From contig BFEA01000235.1 in the NCBI GenBank assembly GCA_003427395.1, forward strand, positions 768,392-789,086: DNA of 20,695 nt, given 5' to 3'. The translations under genes and the position numbers were made by a program. Every line of letters begins with the position of its first letter. Position 1 is the first letter of the stretch. The notes under the pieces are model-generated. The model ran no database searches and was not told where the DNA came from. It worked only from the letters and a program-made list of their open reading frames with translations. Positions 8,620 to 16,150 of this stretch are shown here, piece by piece. The DNA is from Chara braunii (lineage: Eukaryota; Streptophyta; Charophyceae; Charales; Characeae).

Positions 8620-8682
8620 AGTGCAGGGGGTGAGTGATAAGGTTCAACTGTAGCTGTGAGAATGACTCCCCCTAATTTTCCC

Positions 8683-9087
8683 AGGACAAAAACTTTGGAA
8701 GCATTACCCAGTTTTGCTTACGCTCCCCTATATCGGGGAGGTGATTCCCTCCTAATCTCCATATCCCTCATTTTGTTGCCCTCCTGTTGTGGAGACTAAC
8801 CGAGTGCCCAGGTATGTCTACCTACCATTTACGTTGCAGTTCGGTAAGACGATGGTATTTGTCAGAGTTTTTTTTAAGTTTTTGTTCCTCGTTCCACCCC
8901 GCTGAACTTTGACAATTTTAATTGCTTCTTTTTCTTAAGTTGGATCATTTTTCGATTTATGGTTGCTCAAGAGGCCCGTATGCAGACAGGGGCCCCTTGC
9001 AGAGGGACCAAGTGGTCATGCTGATCTTTGTGCAGGCACAAGCGGTTATCGGGTAGCTGAAAATTTAGGAATGAAAATTCTGAAGTG
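8683..9087. other. Unassigned DNA after copy B
   Basis: Contains a small hairpin-like CTCCCCTATATCGGGGAG near 8725-8742 and a CAGGTATGT donor-like word near 8810. I see no match to copies A or C, no coding frame and no RNA gene. Confidence 0.5.
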
Positions 9088-9480
9088 AGAGTTTTTGACA
9101 GTCTGAAAATCATGAATAGTCCTGAAGTGGTGAAAGGTCCGAAGACCCTGAAAACCACCTATTTAGGCAGGCTGCATCCTGAAGTGCTGAAGGGTGTCCT
9201 GAAGTGATCAAGTGAGAGTTTTGGGCAATTTGAAAATCTTGAATGGTCCTGAAGTGGTGAAAGGTTCGAAGACCATGAAAACCACCCTTCATTATTTGAG
9301 GATGCAGCCTGCCTAAACAGGTGGTTTTCAGGGTCTTCAGAGTTTTTACCATTTCAGGACCATTCAGGATTTTCAAACCTGAATGGTCTAGAAGTGGTGA
9401 AAGGTCCGAAGACCCTGAAAGCCACCTGTTGAGGCAGGCTTCATCCTAAAGTAGTGAAGGGTGTCCTGAAGTGGTGATGA
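9088..9480. repeat. Four-unit repeat with the third unit inverted
   Basis: Units share GAATGGTCCTGAAGTGGTGA, AAGACCCTGAAAACCACCTG and AGGCAGGCTGCATCCT. They lie at about 9088-9207, 9212-9287 and 9376-9480 in plus orientation, and 9295-9385 in minus orientation. The inverted unit can pair with any of the other three, giving alternative hairpins. The word CCTGAAGTG(G/C/A)T recurs inside each unit, so the repeat is itself built of shorter repeats. Open frames on the minus strand here are a by-product. Confidence 0.88.
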
Positions 9481-9911
9481 AAAATACGACTGTTGTTAAC
9501 CTTCTCTCTGTGCAAGGGGCCATGAGTAATCTTCTTCTTTGTATCTTTCCAATTTGACTTGGGCAAGTTGGGAATTCGTTTGTCTTCTTTTTCACTCATT
9601 TTGTTGTCCTAGTGCGAGTATGCCCTTGTGGTAGTCCCTACGATTATTATCGTATCCATATATCATAATATATATATGTACCTTTTTCATTTATCCATCA
9701 GAGGCATTTGGACTGATAACCATTTTACTAAAACAAAAAAAAAATAAAAAAAAATCTAAAAAACAAGTGGAGAAAAAAATGTTTCTTCCTACAAGATTTT
9801 TTCGAGTCTTCCTTCTGGGAGGGGGGCATTTATGACATTCTCCTGAATTAGGCAGATCACTGCCTCTGTTGAGATTTCGAGAGCTAATGATTCATGGGAC
9901 AATTTGACGAC
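9481..9911. other. Unassigned AT-rich DNA
   Basis: Includes a TATATATATG stretch near 9668-9678 and an A-rich block (9733-9778). No frame or repeat partner is visible. It leads up to the hairpin at 9912. Confidence 0.5.
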
Positions 9912-10026
9912 CTGCTACCTTCTTCCCCCAAATACAACGTATGGTCATTATAGTTGTATTTGAGGCATCTTTCAGTCTAGATACAACTATATTGACCGTA
10001 CGTTGTATTCGGGGGAAGAAGGCAGG
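9912..10026. repeat. 115-bp near-perfect hairpin with nested palindromes
   Basis: The left arm (9912-9963) and right arm (about 9976-10026) are reverse complements except for about five mismatches and one 3-base bulge. The terminal loop is about 12 bases. Shared arm blocks are CTTCTTCCCCC, AATACAACGTA and ATAGTTGTAT. Each arm also contains its own inverted repeat, ATACAAC...GTTGTAT, so the DNA could form a cruciform with arms on arms. Size and pairing resemble a young plant miRNA precursor or a tiny MITE. There is no visible target-site duplication or evidence of expression. Confidence 0.88.
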
Positions 10027-10252
10027 GTTCAAGTTGTTCCCTCTCTTTCCACCGTGTTCTGTATTTCTTATGCTGTCGTTGTGTAATATCGGGCGCTGGA
10101 CCCGGTTTGCAGCAGGTGTTGCTCCCACGAGTGGATGGGAGTGAATGGGAGTCATCCCTACCCTACCTCAAAAAGAGAAGAAGGTTTCATGTGTGTACCA
10201 TTCAGCCATAAGGGTGGGTGCCTTTGCACCTTCGTGCCCACTGCCCGAGGGC

Positions 10253-10432
10253 TTTTTTTTTTCTTTTCCCCTCACTTTATTTCAACGGTACTAAGATATC
10301 ATTATCGAACGGACTGACCCTTGGTAACCGAGAATTGTAGAATTGTACCCATCCGTTTTCAGCGGAGTTTTGAACTCAGCTCTGTATTTTAAAAGACAAG
10401 GGGTCTACCAACGGAGCTAGGCCAGTTGTTTT
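10253..10432 (-). mobile_element. tRNA-Lys-like SINE
   Basis: On the minus strand, CCTAGCTCCGTTGGTAGAC (10403-10421) matches a tRNA A box (TRGCNNAGYNGG), and GAGTTCAAAACTCC (10364-10377) is a degenerate B box about 42 bases on, the normal tRNA spacing. Between them lies CTTTTAA, an anticodon-loop-like heptamer that would give anticodon TTT (lysine). A tRNA-unrelated body follows, ending in a poly-A tail seen as T10 at 10253-10262. This is the standard layout of a plant tRNA-derived SINE, transcribed by RNA polymerase III. The acceptor stem does not pair, so it is not a working tRNA. No clear target-site duplication is visible. Confidence 0.75.
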
Positions 10433-10576
10433 GAGTTTTTTTTTTTTCTTTTTTTTTTTCTTTTCTTGGTAAAAAAATTATTTTCTCCTCACTCCGACAA
10501 AGCAGTTTGTCACCTCCCCTCATTTGTTGTCCTCTTCTCCCTCTCTGCCTATGGTTTACCGGGCAACTCTGTTTGA

Positions 10577-10578
<2 letters not shown>
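10433..10578. other. Pyrimidine-rich spacer
   Basis: Long T-rich runs (10434-10475) adjoin the 5' end of the SINE, followed by C/T-rich DNA up to the AT microsatellite. Nothing else is recognised. Confidence 0.5.
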
Positions 10579-10631
<53 letters not shown>

Positions 10632-10650
10632 TAAATTATATATATATGTG
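10579..10650. repeat. (AT)n microsatellite and degenerate extension
   Basis: Perfect AT dinucleotides 10579-10627, then an imperfect AT-rich stretch ending in GTGTG near 10650. Confidence 0.95.
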
Positions 10651-10664
10651 TGACTATATACTAG

Positions 10665-10701
10665 GCTGCCAGCAGAGCCACCCAGGTCCCGGGTGGGCAG
10701 C
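10665..10701. repeat. GC-rich hairpin beside the AT tract
   Basis: GCTGCC (10665-10670) pairs with GGCAGC (10696-10701), and CACCC (10679-10683) pairs with GGGTG (10691-10695), around a 7-base loop. The minus strand contains TGGCTCTGCTGGCAG, which resembles a tRNA A box, so this could be a truncated SINE head cut by the AT tract. That reading is weak. Confidence 0.45.
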
Positions 10702-11114
10702 TCGTGCAAGGACCAGAGAAGGTCAAAAAAAAAAAAATCCAAAAAATTCGAAAAAAAAACTATGTTATGCAGATGAATAAACTGAACAACTTTTTTTTTT
10801 TTTTTAATTTAATGTCGCTTCTTTCTATTTGTGGGGAGCTCCACGTGCTGGGAACCGGGCCCAGCGTCGGGTCGCAACAAAATAATTTATCAAATTTAAA
10901 ATAAAAAATAAAATCAAAACATATATACATATTTTTTGGTCTGGCCGGGCAAGTGACCCCTCACCACTCGGATAGCCTAAACTATATATGTATTTTATTT
11001 TGATTTTCCGCTTACCTCACATATTTTCACTGGCTTTCTATTATCCCATGGAATATACTTTTTTCGTTTCACTACCTACCAGATGGAATGTGATACAAAA
11101 AAGATGGACAAGTC
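10702..11114. other. A/T-rich composite stretch
   Basis: Holds A13 near 10725, T-runs near 10791-10805, two small GC hairpins (GTGG/CCAC at 10831-10844; GCTGGG/CCCAGC at 10847-10865) and an imperfect inverted AT-rich repeat. That repeat is around AAAATCAAAACATATATACATA near 10909-10930 and its near-complement near 10985-11006. It looks like layered insertion debris. No frame is visible. Confidence 0.5.
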
Positions 11115-12173
11115 ATGCCACGATATGTTTGGAGAAAGGAGACTTATGCTGAGGTGACGGACATTCCTTATTCATGTTGGGATGTCCAGGGCAAGGCCTT
11201 TTCATTGGGGGAACCGCTGCAGTACGCAGAGATTACAATCCCCTTGCCCTCTCCGGAACAGCTGCAACCCATATGTGTCATTGAACAAGAGCACAATTAT
11301 CGACCTTTTTGCTTACAAACTTCATCCCTCTATTTGTCGGTGGACCCCAGAGACTAGGCATGGCAACACCCCTATCGCCCAGGCAAATTGATCTATCTAT
11401 ATGACTATACTACCAAATTGAGGTAGATGGTGCGACCAAGGGTCGATGTAAATTTGGTGGTGGCCCGGAGGTGGATGGCGATGGGATGGACTACAGATTC
11501 CCTGCCGAGGCTGTCGCAAGCGCTTCCAGTTTTTTGGAAGCAGCTTATGGATCTAACCAATAGCAAGCACGCTAGTTTTCTATGGTTGATGATCCATTTG
11601 GCACTGTTAGTAGCCACTTGGTGTTCACGAAGGACTGTGAAAGTCGGTCCGCTATGTGTTATATGCCCGGGAACACGTATGGAAGATGTTCAACATTTTC
11701 TTGTGCAGTTTGACCTTACGAGGCCTTTCTGGGACTGGAGGCGGCACTCCAACGTCCCAATTCCAGATGTGCAGTTTTGATGGGACGACCAGTTCGTGCC
11801 CTTGGGGATAGCCTCCAGACGACAGCCACCTTCGCCCTGTCGCTCTCATATAGAAGAAACATGTAGAAGAAACACTCCGTTGTGCTATCCTTATGACTCT
11901 TTCAAGTTGGAACCTGCGAAACTCGGTTGTTCGTAGGGGGAACACCTCACTCCCTCTATGATCAGAGCGGAGGTCAAATATAACATTAAATTGACAATAT
12001 CAGTTGATTGGGAACTTCGTGTCCATAAGAAAGGATGCACGAACAAAACGGTCAAATGGTTTCGTGCCAGATGGGGAACTTTCGAGGGATTGTATGTGGT
12101 TGCCTTGCCGGTGGGAGTTTTTCCCACTTTGGTCTTTTCTGATTTTTCTTGGGATAGTTTGGGATGGCTTTGA
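11115..12173 (+). pseudogene. LINE ORF2-like C-terminal remnant with zf-RVT domain
   Basis: One frame spans 353 codons with four in-frame stops (11355, 11424, 11778 and 11934) and no frameshift. The stretch 11427-11780 reads FWKQLMDLTNSK, then FLWLMIHLALLVATW, then PLCVICPG, EDVQHFLVQFDL and FWDW. This fits the zinc-binding domain that follows reverse transcriptase in plant non-LTR retrotransposons (zf-RVT). Cys77, Cys80 and His90 of that segment are kept, but the expected final Cys is Phe95. The third stop lies where TGATGG replaces a likely TGGTGG. Codons after it continue sensibly (WDDQFVPLGIASRRQ; later ELRVHKKG, ARWGTFEG and FSDFSWDSLGWL) to a terminal TGA. No endonuclease or reverse transcriptase core is present upstream, so this is a 5'-truncated, inactive copy. 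The domain call comes from pattern recognition only. Confidence 0.6.
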
Positions 12174-12454
12174 ACCTGTGAAACTGACCGACTGTGAATT
12201 TCACACCATGCGTACATATGTACTAATAGATGAATGGGGTGGGATGTGAGATGTTGTGTATGACTTGGCAGATACAGTAAAGGACCGGATAATAGGATTT
12301 GGACATTTAGATAGAACAAGCTGCTTCTACATGATGTTGGTTACTTCTACAGTGCATGGAAGCACAATGGAGTGTGATTTGACTAGTACAGTGTTAGGAT
12401 ATGTGGTTAGGACAAATTTGCTTTATTAGCTTGGCACGTGTGGCTTTGTTTCTC
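12174..12454. other. Possible 3' trailing sequence of the LINE remnant
   Basis: Follows the terminal stop of the pseudogene. It is non-coding, with recurring short words such as GATTTGGACA, TTACTTCTACA and GTACAGT, and it leads into T21 (12455-12475). It could be the LINE 3' untranslated region or unrelated. Confidence 0.35.
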
Positions 12455-12668
12455 TTTTTTTTTTTTTTTTTTTTTCTGCTTTCATAACATTGGGCCCCAT
12501 GATGCGGAGGAGGTCGGGGTCTCAAAGGATGGATGACTCTGCTTGGGGATGGGACTGGCCGAGAGTGCCTTTCTCCGCCCCGAGTGACCACAACATTCAT
12601 GTGAGGGACGCCGGGCCCGTTTCCATATTATTTTTTTTTAAAGAACAATTGGAAAAAAAAAAAAAAAA
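12455..12668. other. T21-bounded, A16-bounded segment
   Basis: T21 (12455-12475) on the left and A16 (12653-12668) on the right bracket about 180 bp of GC-rich DNA with GGGCCCC at one end and CGGGCCCG at the other. The outline resembles two poly-A-tailed retroposon fragments end to end, but no A/B box or coding motif is visible. Confidence 0.4.
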
Positions 12669-12983
12669 CTCCTAAGAATATAGGGGACCCCTGCAAGCAT
12701 AGTTTTCTACCTCTTTTCCGTGAGGCACCAAGGCCCTCTCGTGTGAGTTGAGTTGGCCCCTTCATTTATCTTGAGCATTTAATTTTTTTTCTTCTCTCAT
12801 TCTTCCTCTCAGTCTAGTCTGTCTTTGGAGAGCAAGGTGGCAGGCGGGAATGCAACCCGTACGACCGTATCAAGGCTTTAGTGGGGGGTTGACTCACCGA
12901 TTGAGGGAGTTTTGTCGGAGCCCGAATGGGACTCTGGAGGCAGGGAACTCAAAGGTAGGCTAACACTATATCACTGGAATCTC

Positions 12984-12989
12984 AATAAA
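12984..12989 (+). promoter_or_regulatory. AATAAA within conserved head of copy C
   Basis: Same hexamer and same 3' context as in copy B (6698-6703). Conserved in B and C only. Confidence 0.35.
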
Positions 12990-13143
12990 CCCCTATCTAT
13001 ACAAACCTGGTATTCGGTCTGGTCGACTTTGACTGGTGTATATGTTTGTTTTCTTTTTCAAAACTCTTAACTGAATCAAAAGAGGATTTTACTCTGCATG
13101 TTTAAGTCATCTGTCGGTGGTAAAAATCACGATTTTTGCATGC

Positions 13144-13795
13144 GATGATTTGAACAGGGGTTGAGATGAGTTCCTCGTGACTTATCTGATCGCCTTGCTC
13201 ATTTGCCTAAAACATTGAACTCGGGTTGGAGATGAGGTCCTCCTTATTGATTTGGTCGCCTTGCTCGTTTGCCTAAGACATTGAAGTGGGGCTGGAGATG
13301 AGGTCCTCCTGACTGACCCGACCGCCTTGCTCGTTTGCCTAAGACATTGAACTAGAGCAGGAGATGAGGTCCTCCTGACTGATCCAGTCGCCTTGCTCAT
13401 TTGCCTAAGACATTGAACTGGAGCTGAAGATGAGGTCCTACTCACGGATCCGGTTGCCTTGCTCGTTTGCCTAAGACATTGAACTAGGACTGGAGATGAG
13501 GTCCTCCTGACTGGTCCGGCCGCCTTGCTCGTTTGCCTAAGACATTGAACTGGGGTTGGAGATGAGGTCCTCCTGACTGATCCAATCGCCCTGCTCGTTT
13601 GCCTATGACATTGAACTTGGGATGAAGACGAGGTTCTCCTTATTGATCCGGTCGCCTTCCTCGTTTGCTGAAGACATTGAACTGGTGCTGGAGATGAGGT
13701 CCTCCTGGCTGATCCGGTCGCCCTGCTCGTTTGCCTAAGACATTGAACTGGGGCTGGAAGTGAAGTCATTTCGACTGATCCGGTCGCCTTGCTAA
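13144..13795. repeat. 66-bp tandem array, ~10 units (copy C)
   Basis: Same unit as in copy B, two units longer, nearly all exactly 66 bp. As a result the minus strand is open for 212 codons (13182-13820), reading repeats of TSKATGSVRRTSSPAPVQCLR. The open frame follows from a stop-free unit whose length is a multiple of three. In copy B the same frame is broken by indels, so selection for protein is not supported. The outermost units are the most diverged, as is usual in tandem arrays. Confidence 0.93.
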
Positions 13796-14233
13796 GTCGG
13801 TCGGTTTTATCTCTTAACAAAGGTTTGTCTCTTCTTCTTGTGACAATAACTCAGGATAGTGTATTACTGATTGCATGGGGTTGACTGAGAACAACTTGGA
13901 AAGTTAAGAAATTAACTAAACAAGTTACAGGATTCATGTCTTTGTGAATCGGGACAAGTAAAAGATGAAAATTTTGGATGAACGAATTGTTGTTTTTGAA
14001 GTGGTTGACTGCATTGTTGGCCTGAAATGCTTGCTGGCAATAACATGATTCTTGCTCGAGCTTTGTCCATCTTCTGCATTATAGAGTAGTCTGTTAGTGC
14101 TCGCCTTGTGCTTGAGCGATAGGCAGGTAGATGCCCACTTTTATTTTCTCATTTGTCTTTTCATGCATGATTGTTTTGGCAGGACATTGGCTAGCCTCTA
14201 AGTTAGTAGAAGTTATGAGAGTCTTTTTTCCTT

Positions 14234-14505
14234 AGGGGAGGTGCTGCCAAAATTTCTGCTAAATACTCAAAGTTAGTCGAGCTTCAGAGATGTCAACTAG
14301 GATAGGATATAGTTTAGCCTTTGGAGTTAGTAGGAATTCTTGAAGTTTTCCCTTCTAAAGGAAGTACTGGCGAAATTTCTATTGAAACCAAAGAGTTAGT
14401 TTCAGATATTTTTCTGAGTCTCAAGTTTTTCTTTTTAAATTTTGTACAATGAATTTTCTTCGAGCACACATCCCTAAAGGAAGTCTTGCCGAATTTTTTG
14501 GGATT
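14234..14505 (+). repeat. ~120-bp AAATTT motif array, 3 units (copy C)
   Basis: Three units as in copy B: CCTTAGGGGAGGTGCTGCC-AAAATTT near 14231-14257, CCCTTCTAAAGGAAGTACTGGCG-AAATTT near 14350, and CCCTAAAGGAAGTCTTGCCG-AATTTTTT near 14471. The last has lost one A of the core. Confidence 0.78.
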
Positions 14506-14605
14506 TTCACATCGTTACCGGACGCTAATGCTAAGTAGCCTATAGTGCAATACGGACTTGAACTTCGTTAACTCGACAGGCGATGTTTGTCTTGGTTTTG
14601 TAACG

Positions 14606-14752
14606 CAGATGTCTGTGACTCTGTAGGCGAAAGGCGAGATCTTGAGCTTCATCAACTTCTAGTATCTATTTGATAGCACATCGGTTTGCGACTCAATTCC
14701 TACCCATCATGATACCCACGCCCAGATGTCTGCGACTCTGTAGGCGAAAGGC
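14606..14752. repeat. 30-bp duplicated block, 117 bp apart
   Basis: CAGATGTCTGTGACTCTGTA followed by GGCGAAAGGC (14606-14635) recurs at 14723-14752 with one change. Copy B has the block once (about 8335-8364). At the other site B carries an unrelated sequence (GGTCACCGTTCCCTGCGAGT...). In copy C the block has therefore replaced that sequence rather than simply being inserted. Confidence 0.85.
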
Positions 14753-15489
14753 ATTTTCCGTGTGAGTGAAAATCCTATCCTTTAAACATCTCTTGAACTT
14801 GAATGACCACTCAAAAGTTGTGTGAAATGGATCGGACTGCTATGCCTTTGTTGAGGGGGGGTCGGAAAGGGGTGTGTGGGACATGAACCTGGGAGCAAAA
14901 GGGTTGACCACGTTTTGTGGCATCTACGTGTGGATTTTCATTGGGTTTCACGTGTATGCATGTATGTAAGAGAGCGAGGGTTCGCTCTTGGATTAAAGGT
15001 GATGTGGATAAATAAGTACAGGGTGTGAGTGATAAGGTTCAACAGTAGCTATGAAAACGATTCCTCCTAATTTTCCTCCGAGACTCTCTCTTTTTCTTTT
15101 TCCTTTTATCTTCTCTTGTCACACGCATCTAGTGAATAGGCAGGAGTAGTCGAGCGCAAGGTTCAACGCTTGACCTTCGATCGGACTGAGACTTAGTTCG
15201 GGTACAGCGAATTGCTCGCTAAACGAGGACTAATCCTTGCTATTATATCTCCACAGGGGAAGAACGAGTAAACCCCGTCTTAAAGAGGTTTTGCTTTTTA
15301 GATTATGAATCGGACGTTGGTCCTGAGCCTGAAATTCGAGGTCCTTGTCTAAGACATCCTAGGCTCTGGTCCAGCACAGAGGGGGTTTCCCTATGAGTCA
15401 GACCTACACCCCTTGCTCATCATCACCCACTGCTTAAAAGACTGGGGTACCACAAGGGTTGAAAGACTTATCCTTCAGCCGTTAAATAT

Positions 15490-15539
15490 CGTGAAGAAGG
15501 GTCCCTTCACGATTTTTCGTTTTCGACACTTGAATGTCG
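15490..15539 (+). other. Conserved stem-loops in the tail of copy C
   Basis: CGTGAAG/CTTCACG (15490-15511, 8-base loop) is followed by CGACA/TGTCG (15524-15539, 6-base loop). In copy A the same aligned positions hold GAGGG/CCCTC and ACACT/AGTGT. The stems pair in both copies although the first differs in every base. This suggests a structured RNA segment in the element tail. Confidence 0.45.
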
Positions 15540-16043
15540 TACGCAACCCCGAAACTCATGAGAGGTTGCACGGATGTAGGTAACGCATGAAGCGTCGCCA
15601 TGATAACAAATCACGTAAGTACACATGACTGAGTGATATGGTTCGCTTAGGGCCTGTATTGTTTTTATGTAATTTTGTGCGGGCCTCACTAAGACACTTT
15701 GACTTTTTATAAGTTATGGGTCAGGTGGTATGGAAAAAAAACTAGGCTTATTTGTTTGTTTTAGTTAGTTTTTTTTTTTTTTTTATGTGTCGTGTGGTCG
15801 AGTTAGGACGTCCTTGTCGACCGAGATTGAACCACACGTGGGAGATCAACGCCTCAGCGTGACGGTTCGCGTACGGGTCCGAGCTAGGCATGGACCGCGC
15901 GTACCCCCTATGCTACAGCATACGAGAAACGCCCTCAGTTGGGCCACCTCTGCGATTACGGGTAAAAGCTTCCGCGTGTGATTCAGTAGTTAGGGCTTGG
16001 CGGGGATACACCCACCCAAGGGATGGTGATAACTCTCGTGGGT

Positions 16044-16053
16044 GGAGGTAAGT
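16044..16053 (+). promoter_or_regulatory. Donor-like GGAGGTAAGT in copy C tail
   Basis: Identical to the aligned site in copy A (1146-1155, minus) and a strong 5' splice-site consensus. A matching acceptor in the window is not obvious. Confidence 0.35.
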
Positions 16054-16150
16054 TGTACCTCGCAAGACCCTGTCTTGTCGTGGGAACTCGATGAAGGTAT
16101 AGTTGGCGCACTCAGCCGGCGCGGCTCCGCCCCTTCCCCTTTCGTGAAGC

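Larger units (their letters stand above)
6390..8682 (+). mobile_element. Non-coding repeat element, copy B (tail missing)
   Basis: Collinear with copy C from the AGGCACCAAGGCCCTCTCGTGT block (6437; 12722 in C) to CTCCTAATTTTCC (about 8670-8682; 15067-15079 in C). By eye identity is high, often near 90% in unique parts. Upstream, 6390-6436 still matches copy A (TGCGTtTTtCaACCAcCATT, GGGCCCTCA) but not C. After 8682 similarity to C stops abruptly, so the ~1.1-kb tail seen in A and C is absent or replaced. B and C could be the two LTRs of one element with 8683-12721 inside. I do not favour this, because the shared ends are not TG...CA and copies A and C continue past the point where B stops. No protein-coding frame is visible. 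Confidence 0.8.
12722..16150 (+). mobile_element. Non-coding repeat element, copy C (longest plus-strand copy)
   Basis: Matches copy B over 12722 to about 15079, then continues where B stops. The extension (15080-16150) aligns with the tail of copy A. Shared blocks include GCTTTTTAGA, GGACGTTG, CACCCACT, CGACACTTGA, GTTATGGG, TATGTG(t/c)CGTG, TACGCGCGGT (as ACCGCGCGTA on plus) and GAGTGCGCCA (as TTGGCGCACTC). Order in sense is head, AATAAA, 66-bp array, linker, AAATTT array, degenerated TATA, tail. The 5' limit is short of that in A and B, whose shared upstream words are missing. No gag, pol or transposase frame exists, so it would depend on proteins made elsewhere if it ever moved. Confidence 0.8.

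Noticed and set aside
10364-10432. Functional tRNA-Lys gene
   Set aside because: A and B boxes are present but the acceptor and T stems do not pair properly and a poly-A-tailed body follows, so SINE is the better call.
11891-12319. 142-codon open minus-strand frame
   Set aside because: It is antisense to the LINE-like pseudogene, whose plus-strand translation is far more protein-like.
13182-13820. 212-codon open minus-strand frame with TSKATGSVRRTSSP repeats
   Set aside because: It is the 66-bp array read backwards. The unit length is a multiple of three and has no stop, so openness is automatic. In copy B the equivalent frame is broken by indels.
1041-16150. Hammerhead ribozyme (retrozyme) in the repeat element
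   Set aside because: I looked for the CTGATGA...GAAA core on both strands near the conserved stem-loops and did not find it. A covariance-model scan could still find a degenerate one.
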